57,664 nucleotides of DNA from Lachnospiraceae bacterium (GTDB taxonomy: Bacteria > Bacillota > Clostridia > Lachnospirales > Lachnospiraceae): the NCBI GenBank assembly GCA_017962825.1, contig JAGCUO010000168.1:1-57664 (forward strand), in the 5' to 3' direction. The position numbers were made by a program, and so were the translations under genes. Within the stretch, counting starts at the first letter, position 1. Each line of letters begins with the position of its first letter. Below the pieces are notes generated by a model that had not been told where the DNA came from, ran no database searches, and saw nothing but the letters and a program-made list of their open reading frames with translations. Positions 15,832 through 27,096 of the stretch are shown in pieces.

Positions 15832-18420
15832 TCAATTGCCTTTTGTTTCCAAAACGTACTTTTTTTCAAATTCCTGTCTGACAAGCGGCTTATCGAAATA
15901 ATATCCCTGGATGTATTTGATCTTCATTCCGTCAAGCTTATCAAGCTGGTCTTTGTTCTCAATACCTTCGACACATATCTTAACACCGATGGTTTCCGCA
16001 AGTTCGGCAACCATTCTTACGAATGACTGGGCATATGCATCCGTATCCAGATCTCTTACAAAACTCTGATCGACCTTGATTATGTCGAAAGGTATTTCTC
16101 TAATGTGGTTGAGCGATGAATAACCCGTTCCGAAATCATCCAGCGCTATCGTACATCCGAGGGCCTTGATCCTGGTAAGGATCTCTATCATCCTCGGCAT
16201 GTCATTGATTGCAAGGGACTCGGTAACCTCAAGGCACAGATGCCGGGGATCGATGCCGGTCCGCTTGATTGTCTCTTCGACCGATTCAACTATATCATTC
16301 TGCAACAGCTGGACCACGGAGAGGTTGACATTAACCTTGTAATCCAGGCCGTATTTTTCATTCCATTCCCTGCAGTTCTCACACGCTTTTTCAAGTACGT
16401 GTCCGCCGATGGGATTGATGAGTCCGAGATATTCGGCAAGAGGGATAAAATCGGAAGGGGATATGAATCCCATCTTATTACTGTTCCATCTTACAAGAGC
16501 CTCGGCTCCGGCACAGAAAGGTTTGCCGTTTTCCACATCTATGATGGGCTGGTAATAAACTTCGAATTCCTTGTAACCGGTGGAAGAAGCGTCTCGCATG
16601 TTCTTCTCCATGTCAAGACGTCTGCCGGAATAGGTCTCCTGATCGTCGGTATATTCCGTAATGCGGTTCTTGCCGGACTTTTTGGAAGAGTACATGGCAA
16701 TATCCGCTTTCTTGAGAAGGTCCAGAACATTATCACCGTAATCGGGGAAAGTAACGGTTCCGATACTGGCGGTGCAATAGTACTCGATCTCCTTGATGAT
16801 CCAGGGTGATGAAAATACCTTTACCACACACTCCTTGATCTCTTCAAAATGTTCATATGCCTCAGGAGGGATCAGTATAACAAATTCATCGCCGCCCATA
16901 CGGTAACAGAAATTCTCAACTCCCGTTATCTTCTGAAGTGAGCCCGAAATCTCCTTGAGCAATACGTCTCCGTACTGGTGACCCAGACCATCGTTGATAT
17001 GCTTAAAATCATCAAGGTCTATGAAGATTACCGCTCCGCTCTTGCCGGAAAGTCTTGCCTCATCAACAAGTCTTGCCAGATCCTTCTCGCAGCACATACG
17101 GTTATAAAGACCCGTGAGGAAATCGGTAAACGCCTGTTGCTCTATTTTACGCTGATATAGCCTTCTGTCGGTTACGTCATAAAGCGAATGGAGCATTGCG
17201 GGAGATCCGTCCACCCATTCCACTCTCTTATACATAAGATCAAACCAGCGTCTGGATTCGGGATAATATATCTCAAACGATCCGTTAACGGGATTAGAGA
17301 AATCACCTTTGGAAATTATCTCCTGAAGATCTCCCTCCTGCCAGTCCGCACCGAATGTATCTATGAGCATTCTGTTGGCAAAGAGAACCTTACCCGTTGT
17401 TTCCTGAGTCAGATATACGCAGCATCCCACATTATCTAAGATCTCGGTAACTGATCCGGAATATCTGGAGATCGTACCGTACATAAGTCTGGATTGAATG
17501 ATGCTCTGCATGATCCTTACGGCATCACCCGCAAATCTGATCTCATCCATATCCCAGTTATGTCTGTGCGCTCTGTGAACAAAAAACGATATGAAAGTTC
17601 CCTCACCGTTCTCGCGTACCAAGAGAGGGAAATACATAAACGATTTAATGTCGTATTTTCCGACATTATAAATTCCGGGCTGCTTATCGATTGCCTCGGA
17701 AGATATGATCAAAGGTCCGTCATTTTGAGGAATGTCACTGAGTGAGATTTCAAAAACAGAATCAAATCCCGTATTTGCCAAAGGCGCATCATATCTGGCT
17801 ACAACATCAATTCCTCTGTCACTGAGTCTGAATACTCCGCCGAAATCAACACCCAGAAAAGCAGAGGTAAGACTGACCCACTTACGAAAGACTGACTCAA
17901 TTCCTTCATCGGAATCAAGAAGTTCCAGGATGTTCTTGGTAGTCTCAAGTATCCTGATGGAAGAATCATCACATTCTCCACTGTATAAACGATCGGGACT
18001 GATCTCATCTTCAGGGGTAGTCCTCAGATAACTTTCGGTGGTAGCCTTCATAAAATCAAGGAACTGGGCGAATTTATCGCTCCTGAAAGCACCGGGAGCC
18101 GTAACAAGAGCCGTCATGAACATCTTTCCCGCAGGCTTGATGCTTACCACACCGACGCGGACCATTCCGTCTTCACTGTCTTCTATACTCTGGATACAGA
18201 TGTCCTCCGGTGAATCGTCGCGGACATTATCCAGCATCTGATCGAGGTATTCACTTCCGAGCAGTTGGGAAACAGCGCTTCCCGAGATATGGTCATTACT
18301 TATGGAGGATATGGGAGAACGGTTCAGATCGAGCATGACGCCGCTAACCCCGACGAAGGAGCATATCAGATCCTGTATCATCTGAAGTTTTTCCTTGTCT
18401 ATTGTCCTGACTCCGACCAT
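15832..18420 (-). CDS. GGDEF-EAL cyclic-di-GMP protein with N-terminal sensor domains
   Basis: An 862-residue cytoplasmic protein with no membrane helix. Residues 1-150 resemble a PocR/GAF-like ligand-binding unit (VSGVMLDLNRSPISSISND), about 170-320 looks GAF-like, and about 325-430 is a PAS-like segment leading to YDVTDRRLYQRKIEQQA. The GGDEF domain has an intact RMGGDEF near residue 505 but no RxxD inhibitory site ahead of it. The EAL domain has EALVRW (about 638), VNLSV, LEVTES, DDFGTGYSSL (about 762), IIKVDQSF and VEGIEN, so its catalytic metal ligands appear present. It could make, break or only sense c-di-GMP; the intact EAL favours phosphodiesterase activity. The gene directly precedes purO. 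Confidence 0.92.
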   Translation of the reverse strand: MVGVRTIDKEKLQMIQDLICSFVGVSGVMLDLNRSPISSISNDHISGSAVSQLLGSEYLDQMLDNVRDDSPEDICIQSIEDSEDGMVRVGVVSIKPAGKMFMTALVTAPGAFRSDKFAQFLDFMKATTESYLRTTPEDEISPDRLYSGECDDSSIRILETTKNILELLDSDEGIESVFRKWVSLTSAFLGVDFGGVFRLSDRGIDVVARYDAPLANTGFDSVFEISLSDIPQNDGPLIISSEAIDKQPGIYNVGKYDIKSFMYFPLLVRENGEGTFISFFVHRAHRHNWDMDEIRFAGDAVRIMQSIIQSRLMYGTISRYSGSVTEILDNVGCCVYLTQETTGKVLFANRMLIDTFGADWQEGDLQEIISKGDFSNPVNGSFEIYYPESRRWFDLMYKRVEWVDGSPAMLHSLYDVTDRRLYQRKIEQQAFTDFLTGLYNRMCCEKDLARLVDEARLSGKSGAVIFIDLDDFKHINDGLGHQYGDVLLKEISGSLQKITGVENFCYRMGGDEFVILIPPEAYEHFEEIKECVVKVFSSPWIIKEIEYYCTASIGTVTFPDYGDNVLDLLKKADIAMYSSKKSGKNRITEYTDDQETYSGRRLDMEKNMRDASSTGYKEFEVYYQPIIDVENGKPFCAGAEALVRWNSNKMGFISPSDFIPLAEYLGLINPIGGHVLEKACENCREWNEKYGLDYKVNVNLSVVQLLQNDIVESVEETIKRTGIDPRHLCLEVTESLAINDMPRMIEILTRIKALGCTIALDDFGTGYSSLNHIREIPFDIIKVDQSFVRDLDTDAYAQSFVRMVAELAETIGVKICVEGIENKDQLDKLDGMKIKYIQGYYFDKPLVRQEFEKKYVLETKGN

Positions 18421-18526
18421 AGTAACCTCAAAAAACGCTTTCCGAAGACTAAAACCTCACAACTTCAATGTATAAAATATACCATATTTCAGGGTCAATT
18501 AAAAGGAAATGACATGGTGCAAAACA

Positions 18527-18558
18527 TAGAAAAAGCGGCGGATTTTAACCCGCCGCTT
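18527..18558 (-). terminator. Terminator after guaB
   Basis: Stem AAGCGGCGG / CCGCCGCTT, 8-base loop, then a T-rich run on the minus strand, 39 bases after the guaB stop. Confidence 0.9.
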
Positions 18559-18596
18559 ATATAATCACACTAAATACTTTATCATGCTAAAACGCA

Positions 18597-20093
<1,497 letters not shown>

Positions 20094-20116
20094 TTAAAAA
20101 AAGAAAAATTTTAAAG

Positions 20117-20145
20117 ATATTATCATCACCCAAAATAAATGTCAA
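20117..20145 (-). promoter_or_regulatory. Sigma-A promoter of guaB
   Basis: On the minus strand: TTGACA (20145-20140), 17-base spacer, TAATAT (20122-20117). The predicted start near 20110 leaves a leader of about 58 bases. The -35 overlaps the end of the hairpin at 20141-20186. Confidence 0.8.
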
Positions 20146-20186
20146 GGAAGTTTTTTATCCCGTTTAAGGTAAAAAACTTCCTTGAC
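20141..20186 (-). terminator. Terminator-like 17-bp hairpin before guaB
   Basis: Perfect 17-bp stem, inner part TTTTTTA / TAAAAAA and outer part GTCAAGGAAG / CTTCCTTGAC, 12-base loop. It ends the transcript of the gene at 20195-20695; the U-run is inside the stem, so termination strength is uncertain. Confidence 0.65.
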
Positions 20187-20194
20187 TCAGTTAA

Positions 20195-20695
20195 TCAATA
20201 TTCACTGAAGATCCTGGGGCATTTACTCTTAAGAATCTTGATCATTTCCTCGTCCAGCGAGAATAGGATCTTTCGATTCCCTTCGTAATACATAACGAAT
20301 TTTTTAAGTCCGTTATTCTCCTCCGCACAGCTGTAATCGGTAACTTTCCCGTTTACCTTGCCGTAGTTATCGAGCTTGGAACTCTTCTCCGGCGCAAAAA
20401 CCTGGGCTTTATCCAGACTAAGGGTCTCAGCATGTTTTCTGCGTTCCTTGTTGAAGACCTTGTCTATGGAAAGTTCTTTTTCCAGATACAGGTACTCATA
20501 TTCCACATCAGTGAAAAGCGATGAAAAATACGTTCCTACGCCGAATGCAACTCCCAGAACCATCACAACCATATTTCCGAGAAGGAGGGCACCGATAAGG
20601 GTAATGACTGCCAGTATGAACAGAACCACCTTTAAAACCTTCGCTATGGTATTGGGCTTACCCTTTACCAGAAATTCATAATATCCCTTATCCAT
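20195..20695 (-). CDS. Small membrane protein, DUF6106-like
   Basis: A 166-residue protein. Two close hydrophobic helices occupy about residues 18-58 (VLKVVLFILAVITLIGALLL, VVMVLGVAFGVGTYFSSLF). A cytoplasmic domain rich in charged residues follows, with a PH-like strand pattern (EYEYLYLEKELSIDKVFNKE). The layout resembles the small Clostridia family DUF6106, assigned with moderate confidence. It follows the zinc-ribbon gene by 38 bases with GGGAGG before ATG, and is likely the last gene of the ABC/zinc-ribbon operon. Confidence 0.7.
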   Translation of the reverse strand: MDKGYYEFLVKGKPNTIAKVLKVVLFILAVITLIGALLLGNMVVMVLGVAFGVGTYFSSLFTDVEYEYLYLEKELSIDKVFNKERRKHAETLSLDKAQVFAPEKSSKLDNYGKVNGKVTDYSCAEENNGLKKFVMYYEGNRKILFSLDEEMIKILKSKCPRIFSEY

Positions 20696-20733
20696 AAAAA
20701 TGCCTGTCCTCCCAAATATCTTTAGCGATCACA

Positions 20734-23076
20734 TTAATAGCTGTAGGTTGAAAGTGATGAACCGTTTGTTGAGCTCGCAAATCTGATGTATTCGATGCGG
20801 CTTGCGATCTTAAAGCTCTCTTTTCCGTTGTAGAAGCAGAGCTTTTCACCTGCAACATAGATAATCTTCTTGTCGGAGTAGTATCTGACATCCCAGAGAG
20901 AATCTACCTCACCGAGTTTTACGATCTCTTCTCCCGCTGCATTGTAAAGAGTAGCCTTTCCCTTTTCATCGTAGAAGATCACGTTTCCGTTATCATATAC
21001 GAATCCGGACTTGTAAAGGCTGACATTCTTCACAACCTTGGAATTATCCTTGCCGTCAAAGATATAGAGATCACCGGTCGCTCCGTCATCGGAAATATTC
21101 TTAATGAAGTAAACCTTACCGTTCTTGTATCCGGCAATAAGTTCTGCTTCGTCATCAAACTTGGAATCCTGCTCAAGAGAAGTTCCGTTCATAGCGTAAA
21201 GGATGTACTCGGACTTATCCTCATCCTCGATCTGGACAGCAACACGAGAGTCGGTAGCAGATCCGCCAATGCTTCTGATCATTCCGCTCTCACCGAGAGA
21301 AAGATCTGCATCCTTACCGATTGCGTAGAAGATCTCGCCATAGTCATTAGCCGCGGAATATCCGAAGAGCTGATCGTATGCATCATATGCATATGATATA
21401 TCATCAATGCTAAGCTTCTCGATCGAATCGGAATCAGCCTGATGATAGAAAGCAATGGGAGTATCAAGACCGATATAAGCATATTTAACATCCTTGCACT
21501 CGCTTACGATCTCTTCACTCTGTCCGTCATGGAAATAATAAAGTGCTACATATCCGGGATCTACTTCGTACTCTTTGAGAGAGTCTCTGAGATAGATTCT
21601 GTTCTGGATATCGTACCAGACTTCCATATCATCATAGTACTGCTCTCTTGCCTCTGACATCTTATCGCTGTCATAGCGGTAATAAACATCTCCGGCTATG
21701 TCATAATAATATGCTTCATAGGTGTCGCTGTTATAGGTGTAGTAATAATCTACTCCGTTGTAAGTATAGGTAGAGCAGTTGCTCTCCATGTAAGCTATGG
21801 GATCTCCGTTAAACTTCTTAACGATCCTGTTGAGCTTGTAGCTGTCGAAAACATCCTCGGGATCTGCCTGAACAAATCCTGCATCGGAATCGGGATACTT
21901 AGGCTCCTCAGCGGCAGCATCGGATGATGCATAAGGATCGTCGATAAAATCGTAAACAGTTACGGTTGAAGCAACTTCTTCTGTATAGTAGAAGCCATTC
22001 GCGGTAATGGTGCCGGTTGATCCGAGTGAATCGGTAATCTCATCGGCATTTCCCTCGAAATCACAGGTAAAGAGTGACTGGATATAATTGTAATCCTCGT
22101 CATACTCTGACTTGGTATAGATCACGTAACCATCCTCTACGGAATTGATACGGTCAACCTTATCATCGAGCTCGGTAACATCTTCTCCGGTAATGCTCAT
22201 ATATGAAAGAGTATATCCTTCATCGGACTCATAGTCTCCGAGACAGATGACTGCCTTTTCATCATCGGTAAGATAGAAATCTTCTACATCCTTGGCAATC
22301 TCTTCAGGCTCTTTTCCGCCGTAAATGCAAAGCTTATCTTTAGAAGTGGTGTACATAAGCTTTCCGTTGGAAAGAACGGTAAAGTTGGGAATATAGACGT
22401 TGTCATCGATTACAACAACCTTGGTCTCATTCTTAGCCTTATCCTTGCCGAGCTTGGATATCTGAACGGAGCAAAGATCACCGTAATTATCCGAATCCAC
22501 ATCATCAAAGAAATAGATGGTCTTATTATCATCACTCCAGGTGATGAAGTTATAGGGATAATATGCGCCATTGTTAAGATCGATATCGCAGACTTCATAG
22601 ATCTTGGGCTCTTTGGAAGCCGCGTCGGTGATAACGCAAAGTGTTCCCTTGGAAACATATGCTACTGCGGTCGAAGAACCGCCCCTGCTTCCCGATCCGA
22701 TCAGCTTAATGCCGAGTGCGATAAGAGCGATAAGAACAACTGCTGCAACTCCTGCGATAATAAAAGGAAGGGGAGACTTTTTCTTAGTCTCGCCTGCCTG
22801 TGCCTGGGGCTGTACCTGAGGCTGAGGCTGTGCCTGAGGCTGCGCCTGAGCTTCGGGCTGAGCCTGAGTTTCAGGCTGAGCGGTGCTTTCTTCTTTCTTT
22901 TCCTCTACGGGCTTTTCCTCTGCGGGCTTCTCTTCTGCCTTGGGAGCTTCCTTAGCTTCTTCAGCCTTGGTCTCTTCCTTCTTTACTTCGACAGCAGGTT
23001 CGTCCTGCTTGGTTCCGCAAGCCTGACAGAAAACAGCGCCATCCATGAGCTCGTTTCCGCAATTCTTACACTTCAT
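20734..23076 (-). CDS. Zinc-ribbon membrane protein with large external propeller-like domain
   Basis: A 780-residue protein. Residues 1-24 form a zinc ribbon (CKNCGNEL, FCQACGTKQ). A long Lys/Glu/Pro and then Gln/Pro/Ala tether follows (about 27-98). One membrane helix is at about 105-127 (LPFIIAGVAAVVLIALIALG). About 640 residues are then predicted outside the cell, with repeated strand blocks of the kind seen in propeller sensors (NFTVLSNGKLMYTTSKDKLC, GFVYDNGNVIFYDEKGKATL). It resembles zinc-ribbon / DUF5050-type proteins. A cytoplasmic ribbon with a sensory ectodomain suggests signalling or envelope sensing, not proven. It lies 103 bases downstream of two ABC-2 permease genes and is probably in the same operon. 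Confidence 0.8.
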   Translation of the reverse strand: MKCKNCGNELMDGAVFCQACGTKQDEPAVEVKKEETKAEEAKEAPKAEEKPAEEKPVEEKKEESTAQPETQAQPEAQAQPQAQPQPQVQPQAQAGETKKKSPLPFIIAGVAAVVLIALIALGIKLIGSGSRGGSSTAVAYVSKGTLCVITDAASKEPKIYEVCDIDLNNGAYYPYNFITWSDDNKTIYFFDDVDSDNYGDLCSVQISKLGKDKAKNETKVVVIDDNVYIPNFTVLSNGKLMYTTSKDKLCIYGGKEPEEIAKDVEDFYLTDDEKAVICLGDYESDEGYTLSYMSITGEDVTELDDKVDRINSVEDGYVIYTKSEYDEDYNYIQSLFTCDFEGNADEITDSLGSTGTITANGFYYTEEVASTVTVYDFIDDPYASSDAAAEEPKYPDSDAGFVQADPEDVFDSYKLNRIVKKFNGDPIAYMESNCSTYTYNGVDYYYTYNSDTYEAYYYDIAGDVYYRYDSDKMSEAREQYYDDMEVWYDIQNRIYLRDSLKEYEVDPGYVALYYFHDGQSEEIVSECKDVKYAYIGLDTPIAFYHQADSDSIEKLSIDDISYAYDAYDQLFGYSAANDYGEIFYAIGKDADLSLGESGMIRSIGGSATDSRVAVQIEDEDKSEYILYAMNGTSLEQDSKFDDEAELIAGYKNGKVYFIKNISDDGATGDLYIFDGKDNSKVVKNVSLYKSGFVYDNGNVIFYDEKGKATLYNAAGEEIVKLGEVDSLWDVRYYSDKKIIYVAGEKLCFYNGKESFKIASRIEYIRFASSTNGSSLSTYSY

Positions 23077-23179
23077 GTCTTTTCTCCTTTTCTTTCGGAA
23101 CTATAAAACATATGTATTTTCCACTTTTAACGGTGAAAAGTCAATAAAACGGCGTCTATAAAACGGTTTCACGCCCATT

Positions 23180-24229
23180 TTAAAGCATATACAGGTAAAA
23201 AGCCGGGGGTAAGAGCGAGGTTATATACCTGATCACCGGAAAATAACCCGCAATATCAAAAAATACCGGGCAGATTGCAAAACACACGAACATGAGTACC
23301 GATACCGCCGGGAGATATTTCTCGCTTCTCTTAAAAAAGCTTACGAATACCCCGCTCCATATACAGCTGAATAACACAAAGACCACATATACAAGCAGAT
23401 CACGGAAAAGCGGCACATCCCCGGGATGCAGGATCCGTATCATCACCAATCCGCAGACTGCCGGAATGATTATGGAAGATATTTCGTACAAAAACAGACT
23501 GATCGCCTTCTCTTTTCTTCCCAGCGCTTTAAAGAACCGCCCGGCCTTTCCGAAATATGAGCTTGCACTGTAAAGCCCCAGTATAAATATAAGCACCGCA
23601 GCCGTTCCCCTTATGGGATCGGAACTGTCCCTCAAAAAGTCCGTCGAAGCATCAGGGGCTGTTTCCGCCACTTCATATTCCAGGCCGAACACCTCATCAC
23701 TTCCGACGTAATACTCGTATCTATCCCTCACATAATCCCTTACAAGTCCGGGATCTTCGAACAATGACTCCAGAGCAGCGTCAATCACATCTTCATTCAT
23801 CACCCGGTAAAGTGCGGCAAATACGCTTTCCCTGACGGCGGGGCCTTTGGCAGAGAATGTGGAGGTGATCATTACGATCATATGCCTCGTATCCCCCGAT
23901 GCGATCTTTTCTTCCATATCCTCCGGGAAAATAAAACCGCAGGCCGCCCTGCCCTTTCTGACCATCGCCCTAAGGCTCTCCTCGTCATCTGCTTCCGTAT
24001 ATACATAGGCTCCGCCATGCTCGGAAGAAACCTCAAGGAGTTCAAAAATCCTTTCCCCGTATTCTCCGGCTTCGTTAAGGATCAATACCTCTGAGGGTTC
24101 GGAAAGAGGAATGACCGATTCTGAAACAAGGTAAAGGGAAAAAGCGATGAGAATCATCCATATATAAGTAAAGGGACTTTTCAGCCTTGCTTTAAGGAAC
24201 ATGAGGAAACGGCTCAGGTATACAGACAT
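23180..24229 (-). CDS. ABC-2 type permease subunit B
   Basis: A 349-residue membrane protein of the ABC-2 (DrrB/YhfJ-like) class. One N-terminal helix (about 18-37) leads to a large external domain of about 160 residues (VLILNEAGEYGERIFELL ...). A cluster of about five C-terminal helices starts near residue 208. This one-plus-five layout with an extracellular domain is typical of ABC2_membrane_3 exporters. It overlaps the previous permease gene by 16 bases, so the two are translationally coupled and likely form a heterodimer with the ATPase at 27086-27724. Substrate unknown. Confidence 0.85.
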   Translation of the reverse strand: MSVYLSRFLMFLKARLKSPFTYIWMILIAFSLYLVSESVIPLSEPSEVLILNEAGEYGERIFELLEVSSEHGGAYVYTEADDEESLRAMVRKGRAACGFIFPEDMEEKIASGDTRHMIVMITSTFSAKGPAVRESVFAALYRVMNEDVIDAALESLFEDPGLVRDYVRDRYEYYVGSDEVFGLEYEVAETAPDASTDFLRDSSDPIRGTAAVLIFILGLYSASSYFGKAGRFFKALGRKEKAISLFLYEISSIIIPAVCGLVMIRILHPGDVPLFRDLLVYVVFVLFSCIWSGVFVSFFKRSEKYLPAVSVLMFVCFAICPVFFDIAGYFPVIRYITSLLPPAFYLYML

Positions 24230-25434
24230 GTGATTCCCTCCCCTCCGGCAAAAAGCAAAGCGCCCAAAATAACCTCCCTTAAGGACCCTCCGGAGAAAAT
24301 GTCATTTCTCCACAAAGCCGCAGGAAGATAAGCCCCCAGATTTTCTATGGAATCGGGTAAGAATACGGAAGGAACGATGCACCCTCCGACTATGAGCATG
24401 ATCATGAAAACGATCAGAAGGATGAGACCCGAATCCTCTCTGCTTCCGAGAACGGAATAGACAAGATGCGTAAATCCGCATATGCAAAAGAGAACCGGTA
24501 TCACATTCCCGAAGGCTTTAAGAACGTCCAAAGCTTCAGTAAGAGATCTGCCCGCCAGAACAAAAGCTTCATTATCCGATGAAGCCATGATCCGTGATGC
24601 CGCAAGCACCACCAGCATAAATACCAGATAGATCGCAAGCAGTTGGATCATCATGACAAATAATCTTACAAATCCTTTTTTGACGGGACCTATTCCGTTT
24701 CTTTTAAGAAGATACTCAACGGATCTGCTTCTTTTTGTATACAGATAACCGAAGCCGGTACAGGTGACCATAAGTATCAAAAGACATGCGGATACGACCG
24801 CATAAGATATCAGGTCATCCACATCAAGTGAACTTTCCAGTTCCTCACCGAAAAACCTGGTGCGGTTAAGCAGTGTATCAAAAGAAAGATTTGTAAGATA
24901 ATTTTCCATGTCCGTCTTACTCACATACATACCGTATGTATAGTAAGCATCCGATACGGCGTAAATTCCGCCTTCAACCGTATCGACAAGTGAAACCGAA
25001 GCTTCCAGAAGATCTCCGAAGTTTTTGAGGCCTTCCGTCATTTCTTCCGGGATCAGAATAAGAGCCGGGGGATTAACTCCCGTGTTTACGCCTTCATAGA
25101 AATTCTCAGGGAGAACTATGGCAGCTCCGTATTTTCCGTTATATACACCCTCCCGGGCATCCTGCTCATCAGTCAGTTCAAACTCGCACACCACCTTTAT
25201 GGAATCCATACCTTTAAGAAGTCTTATGGCAAGTTTCGCCATATTTCCTTCTCCGGGGGTGGATACAGCTATCTTAACAGGCTCGGAAATACCAAGGCTC
25301 TGCAGCAGCGTATAAAGCGCTGCCGCAGAGCCCAGTGTAATAACAGATATGACAATAAGCGTAACCATACCGCTCATCAATGCATGAGCGGCTCTTTTAA
25401 GCTCTATTCTTATGTATTGTAAAGAATAGTTCAT
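24214..25434 (-). CDS. ABC-2 type permease subunit A
   Basis: A 406-residue permease with the same plan as its partner. Helix 1 is at about residues 20-45 (MVTLIVISVITLGSAAALY). The external domain (KIAVSTPGEGNMAKLAIRLL to about 200) recalls the periplasmic-like domain of the YhgE/Pip or DrrB class. Five or six helices follow from about residue 215 (VVSACLLILMVTCTGFGYLY onward). Its last bases encode the start of the second permease. Inferred to export a lipid, peptide or antimicrobial; context offers no specific substrate. Confidence 0.85.
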   Translation of the reverse strand: MNYSLQYIRIELKRAAHALMSGMVTLIVISVITLGSAAALYTLLQSLGISEPVKIAVSTPGEGNMAKLAIRLLKGMDSIKVVCEFELTDEQDAREGVYNGKYGAAIVLPENFYEGVNTGVNPPALILIPEEMTEGLKNFGDLLEASVSLVDTVEGGIYAVSDAYYTYGMYVSKTDMENYLTNLSFDTLLNRTRFFGEELESSLDVDDLISYAVVSACLLILMVTCTGFGYLYTKRSRSVEYLLKRNGIGPVKKGFVRLFVMMIQLLAIYLVFMLVVLAASRIMASSDNEAFVLAGRSLTEALDVLKAFGNVIPVLFCICGFTHLVYSVLGSREDSGLILLIVFMIMLIVGGCIVPSVFLPDSIENLGAYLPAALWRNDIFSGGSLREVILGALLFAGGEGITCLYT

Positions 25435-25473
25435 TCCAAAGAGTGGTTCTCACACCGACAAGTTACGACCAGA

Positions 25474-27096
25474 TCAGAACATGTAATACAAGCTGTCAAG
25501 ATCAAGCTCTTCCAGAAGCTCCATGAGTTCATCATTATCCATAAGCTCATCCATGACTTCCTCAGCAAGATCCTCAAAATCGTCCTCATCGGCAGCACCG
25601 AGATCGAACTCTTCTCCCTTAGGCTTAACGATCTCAGCCTTGGTAGAAATGGTTATGATGTACTTATCAAAATCGAGATCGTATCCGTAAGAAGAAAGAT
25701 TCTCGAATTCCACAGTATAGGAATTCTTGTCAATGGTAATAGTAGCTTCGCAGGAATAAACCTCGCGGCCATACTGCTCCATTGTCATCTCTAATGCGCC
25801 GGTCTTTTTGTTGTAAGAATACTCAAATGTAAAGCTTCCATCCTCAGCCTCCATGGTGGTAGTCTGAACATCACCCTTGGTTTTTCCGGAAATGGTGAGT
25901 ATAGTCTCTTCATCTCCGTCATCATTGAAGACGATCTCTACATTCTGAGCAAGGTAATCTCCGCCCTTGAGCTGGATCTCATAATACTGATCCTCATCAG
26001 AATTGGTAATGCGGATAGCCGCAGTGGTGTTACCCTTGGTGAAGATAGAAATGTAAGCTTCCTCATCCCCGTCAAGCTCATCAAGAATAGTATCAAATGC
26101 ATCCTCGATATCGAGATCTTCTCCCGTAAGCTCTTCGAAGGTCTCTACAAGATCGGAATTGTTATTTGCGAATTCTTCAACGATCTCCTGATATCCGCCG
26201 ATCCATCCGGCTAAGGTCTCCTCAGAGAAAGCAGCTCTATACTCTTTACAATCAACCTTGTCTCCGTTAACGGTAAAGGTCTCCTTGTTTCCGGTCTTCT
26301 TGAAATCAAGACTTGCAGCACATTCGGTGAAGTATGCAACAGACTTGCCATAGAACTTCTCAATAGAACCGGAATTATCATTAAGGAATGCGATCATTGC
26401 ATTAAGATCGGCTACCTCAAGATCCATCGCATCAAGAGCATCTGCAATAACTCCGTCGTGTTTATCTGTAGAATAATCGTATGTGAAGAGATAATCACCG
26501 ATAAGAGGGCATGAAGCAAGAATCTGTTTCTCATCGATGTAAGCGGTTGCATCTACGGTAAATCCGTCGTAGGTAACCTCAGCGTAAACGCTTCTGGTGT
26601 GAGAAGAGTGCTCGCTAGCAAAGCTCATAACAGCCTCTACATCATCCATCTCTATCTCATACTTGATGGTAATATCGTTGAAAGGCTTGTAAGCAATATC
26701 TCTGGTCGCATCGGAGAGGAACTCCCCGTCATATGCGTGGGTCAATGTATTAAGAAGTGATACTTTTGCTCCTAATCCTTTGAAAGCAAAGAAAGCGATC
26801 GCACCGATAACTACAAAAACTGCAGCTACGATACCGATAACGACACCGATGGGCATTCCCTTCTTAACACTGTTTGAATCAGAGGGAACCTGCTGGAACT
26901 GAGGCGCCTGCTGGAACTGGGGGGCCTGCTGGAACTGAGCGGCATTCTGCGCTGCCTGCTGAGCTGCATCAGCCTGTACCTGCTCTGCAGCCTGAGAAGC
27001 TGCTTCCTGTGCCTGATTTGCGGTATTTTCGGCGGTAGCCTGAACCTCATCACCGGGATCCATGATCTTTTCGCCTGTGTTTGGATCAAAATGCAT
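25474..27096 (-). CDS. Gln/Ala-rich single-pass membrane protein with large ectodomain
   Basis: A 540-residue protein. ATG 27096 is chosen for GAGGAGG 8 bases upstream; the frame is open further but has no site. The N-terminus MHFDPNTGEKI resembles the tip of zinc-ribbon-type proteins without cysteines. An Ala/Gln low-complexity tether follows, with a threefold FQQAPQ repeat (about residues 52-68). One helix is at about 80-103 (GVVIGIVAAVFVVIGAIAFF). The ectodomain of about 430 residues is rich in beta-strand and acidic residues. The start overlaps the ATPase gene end by 11 bases. Unknown function; architecture matches the other tethered ectodomain proteins of this cluster. Confidence 0.8.
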   Translation of the reverse strand: MHFDPNTGEKIMDPGDEVQATAENTANQAQEAASQAAEQVQADAAQQAAQNAAQFQQAPQFQQAPQFQQVPSDSNSVKKGMPIGVVIGIVAAVFVVIGAIAFFAFKGLGAKVSLLNTLTHAYDGEFLSDATRDIAYKPFNDITIKYEIEMDDVEAVMSFASEHSSHTRSVYAEVTYDGFTVDATAYIDEKQILASCPLIGDYLFTYDYSTDKHDGVIADALDAMDLEVADLNAMIAFLNDNSGSIEKFYGKSVAYFTECAASLDFKKTGNKETFTVNGDKVDCKEYRAAFSEETLAGWIGGYQEIVEEFANNNSDLVETFEELTGEDLDIEDAFDTILDELDGDEEAYISIFTKGNTTAAIRITNSDEDQYYEIQLKGGDYLAQNVEIVFNDDGDEETILTISGKTKGDVQTTTMEAEDGSFTFEYSYNKKTGALEMTMEQYGREVYSCEATITIDKNSYTVEFENLSSYGYDLDFDKYIITISTKAEIVKPKGEEFDLGAADEDDFEDLAEEVMDELMDNDELMELLEELDLDSLYYMF

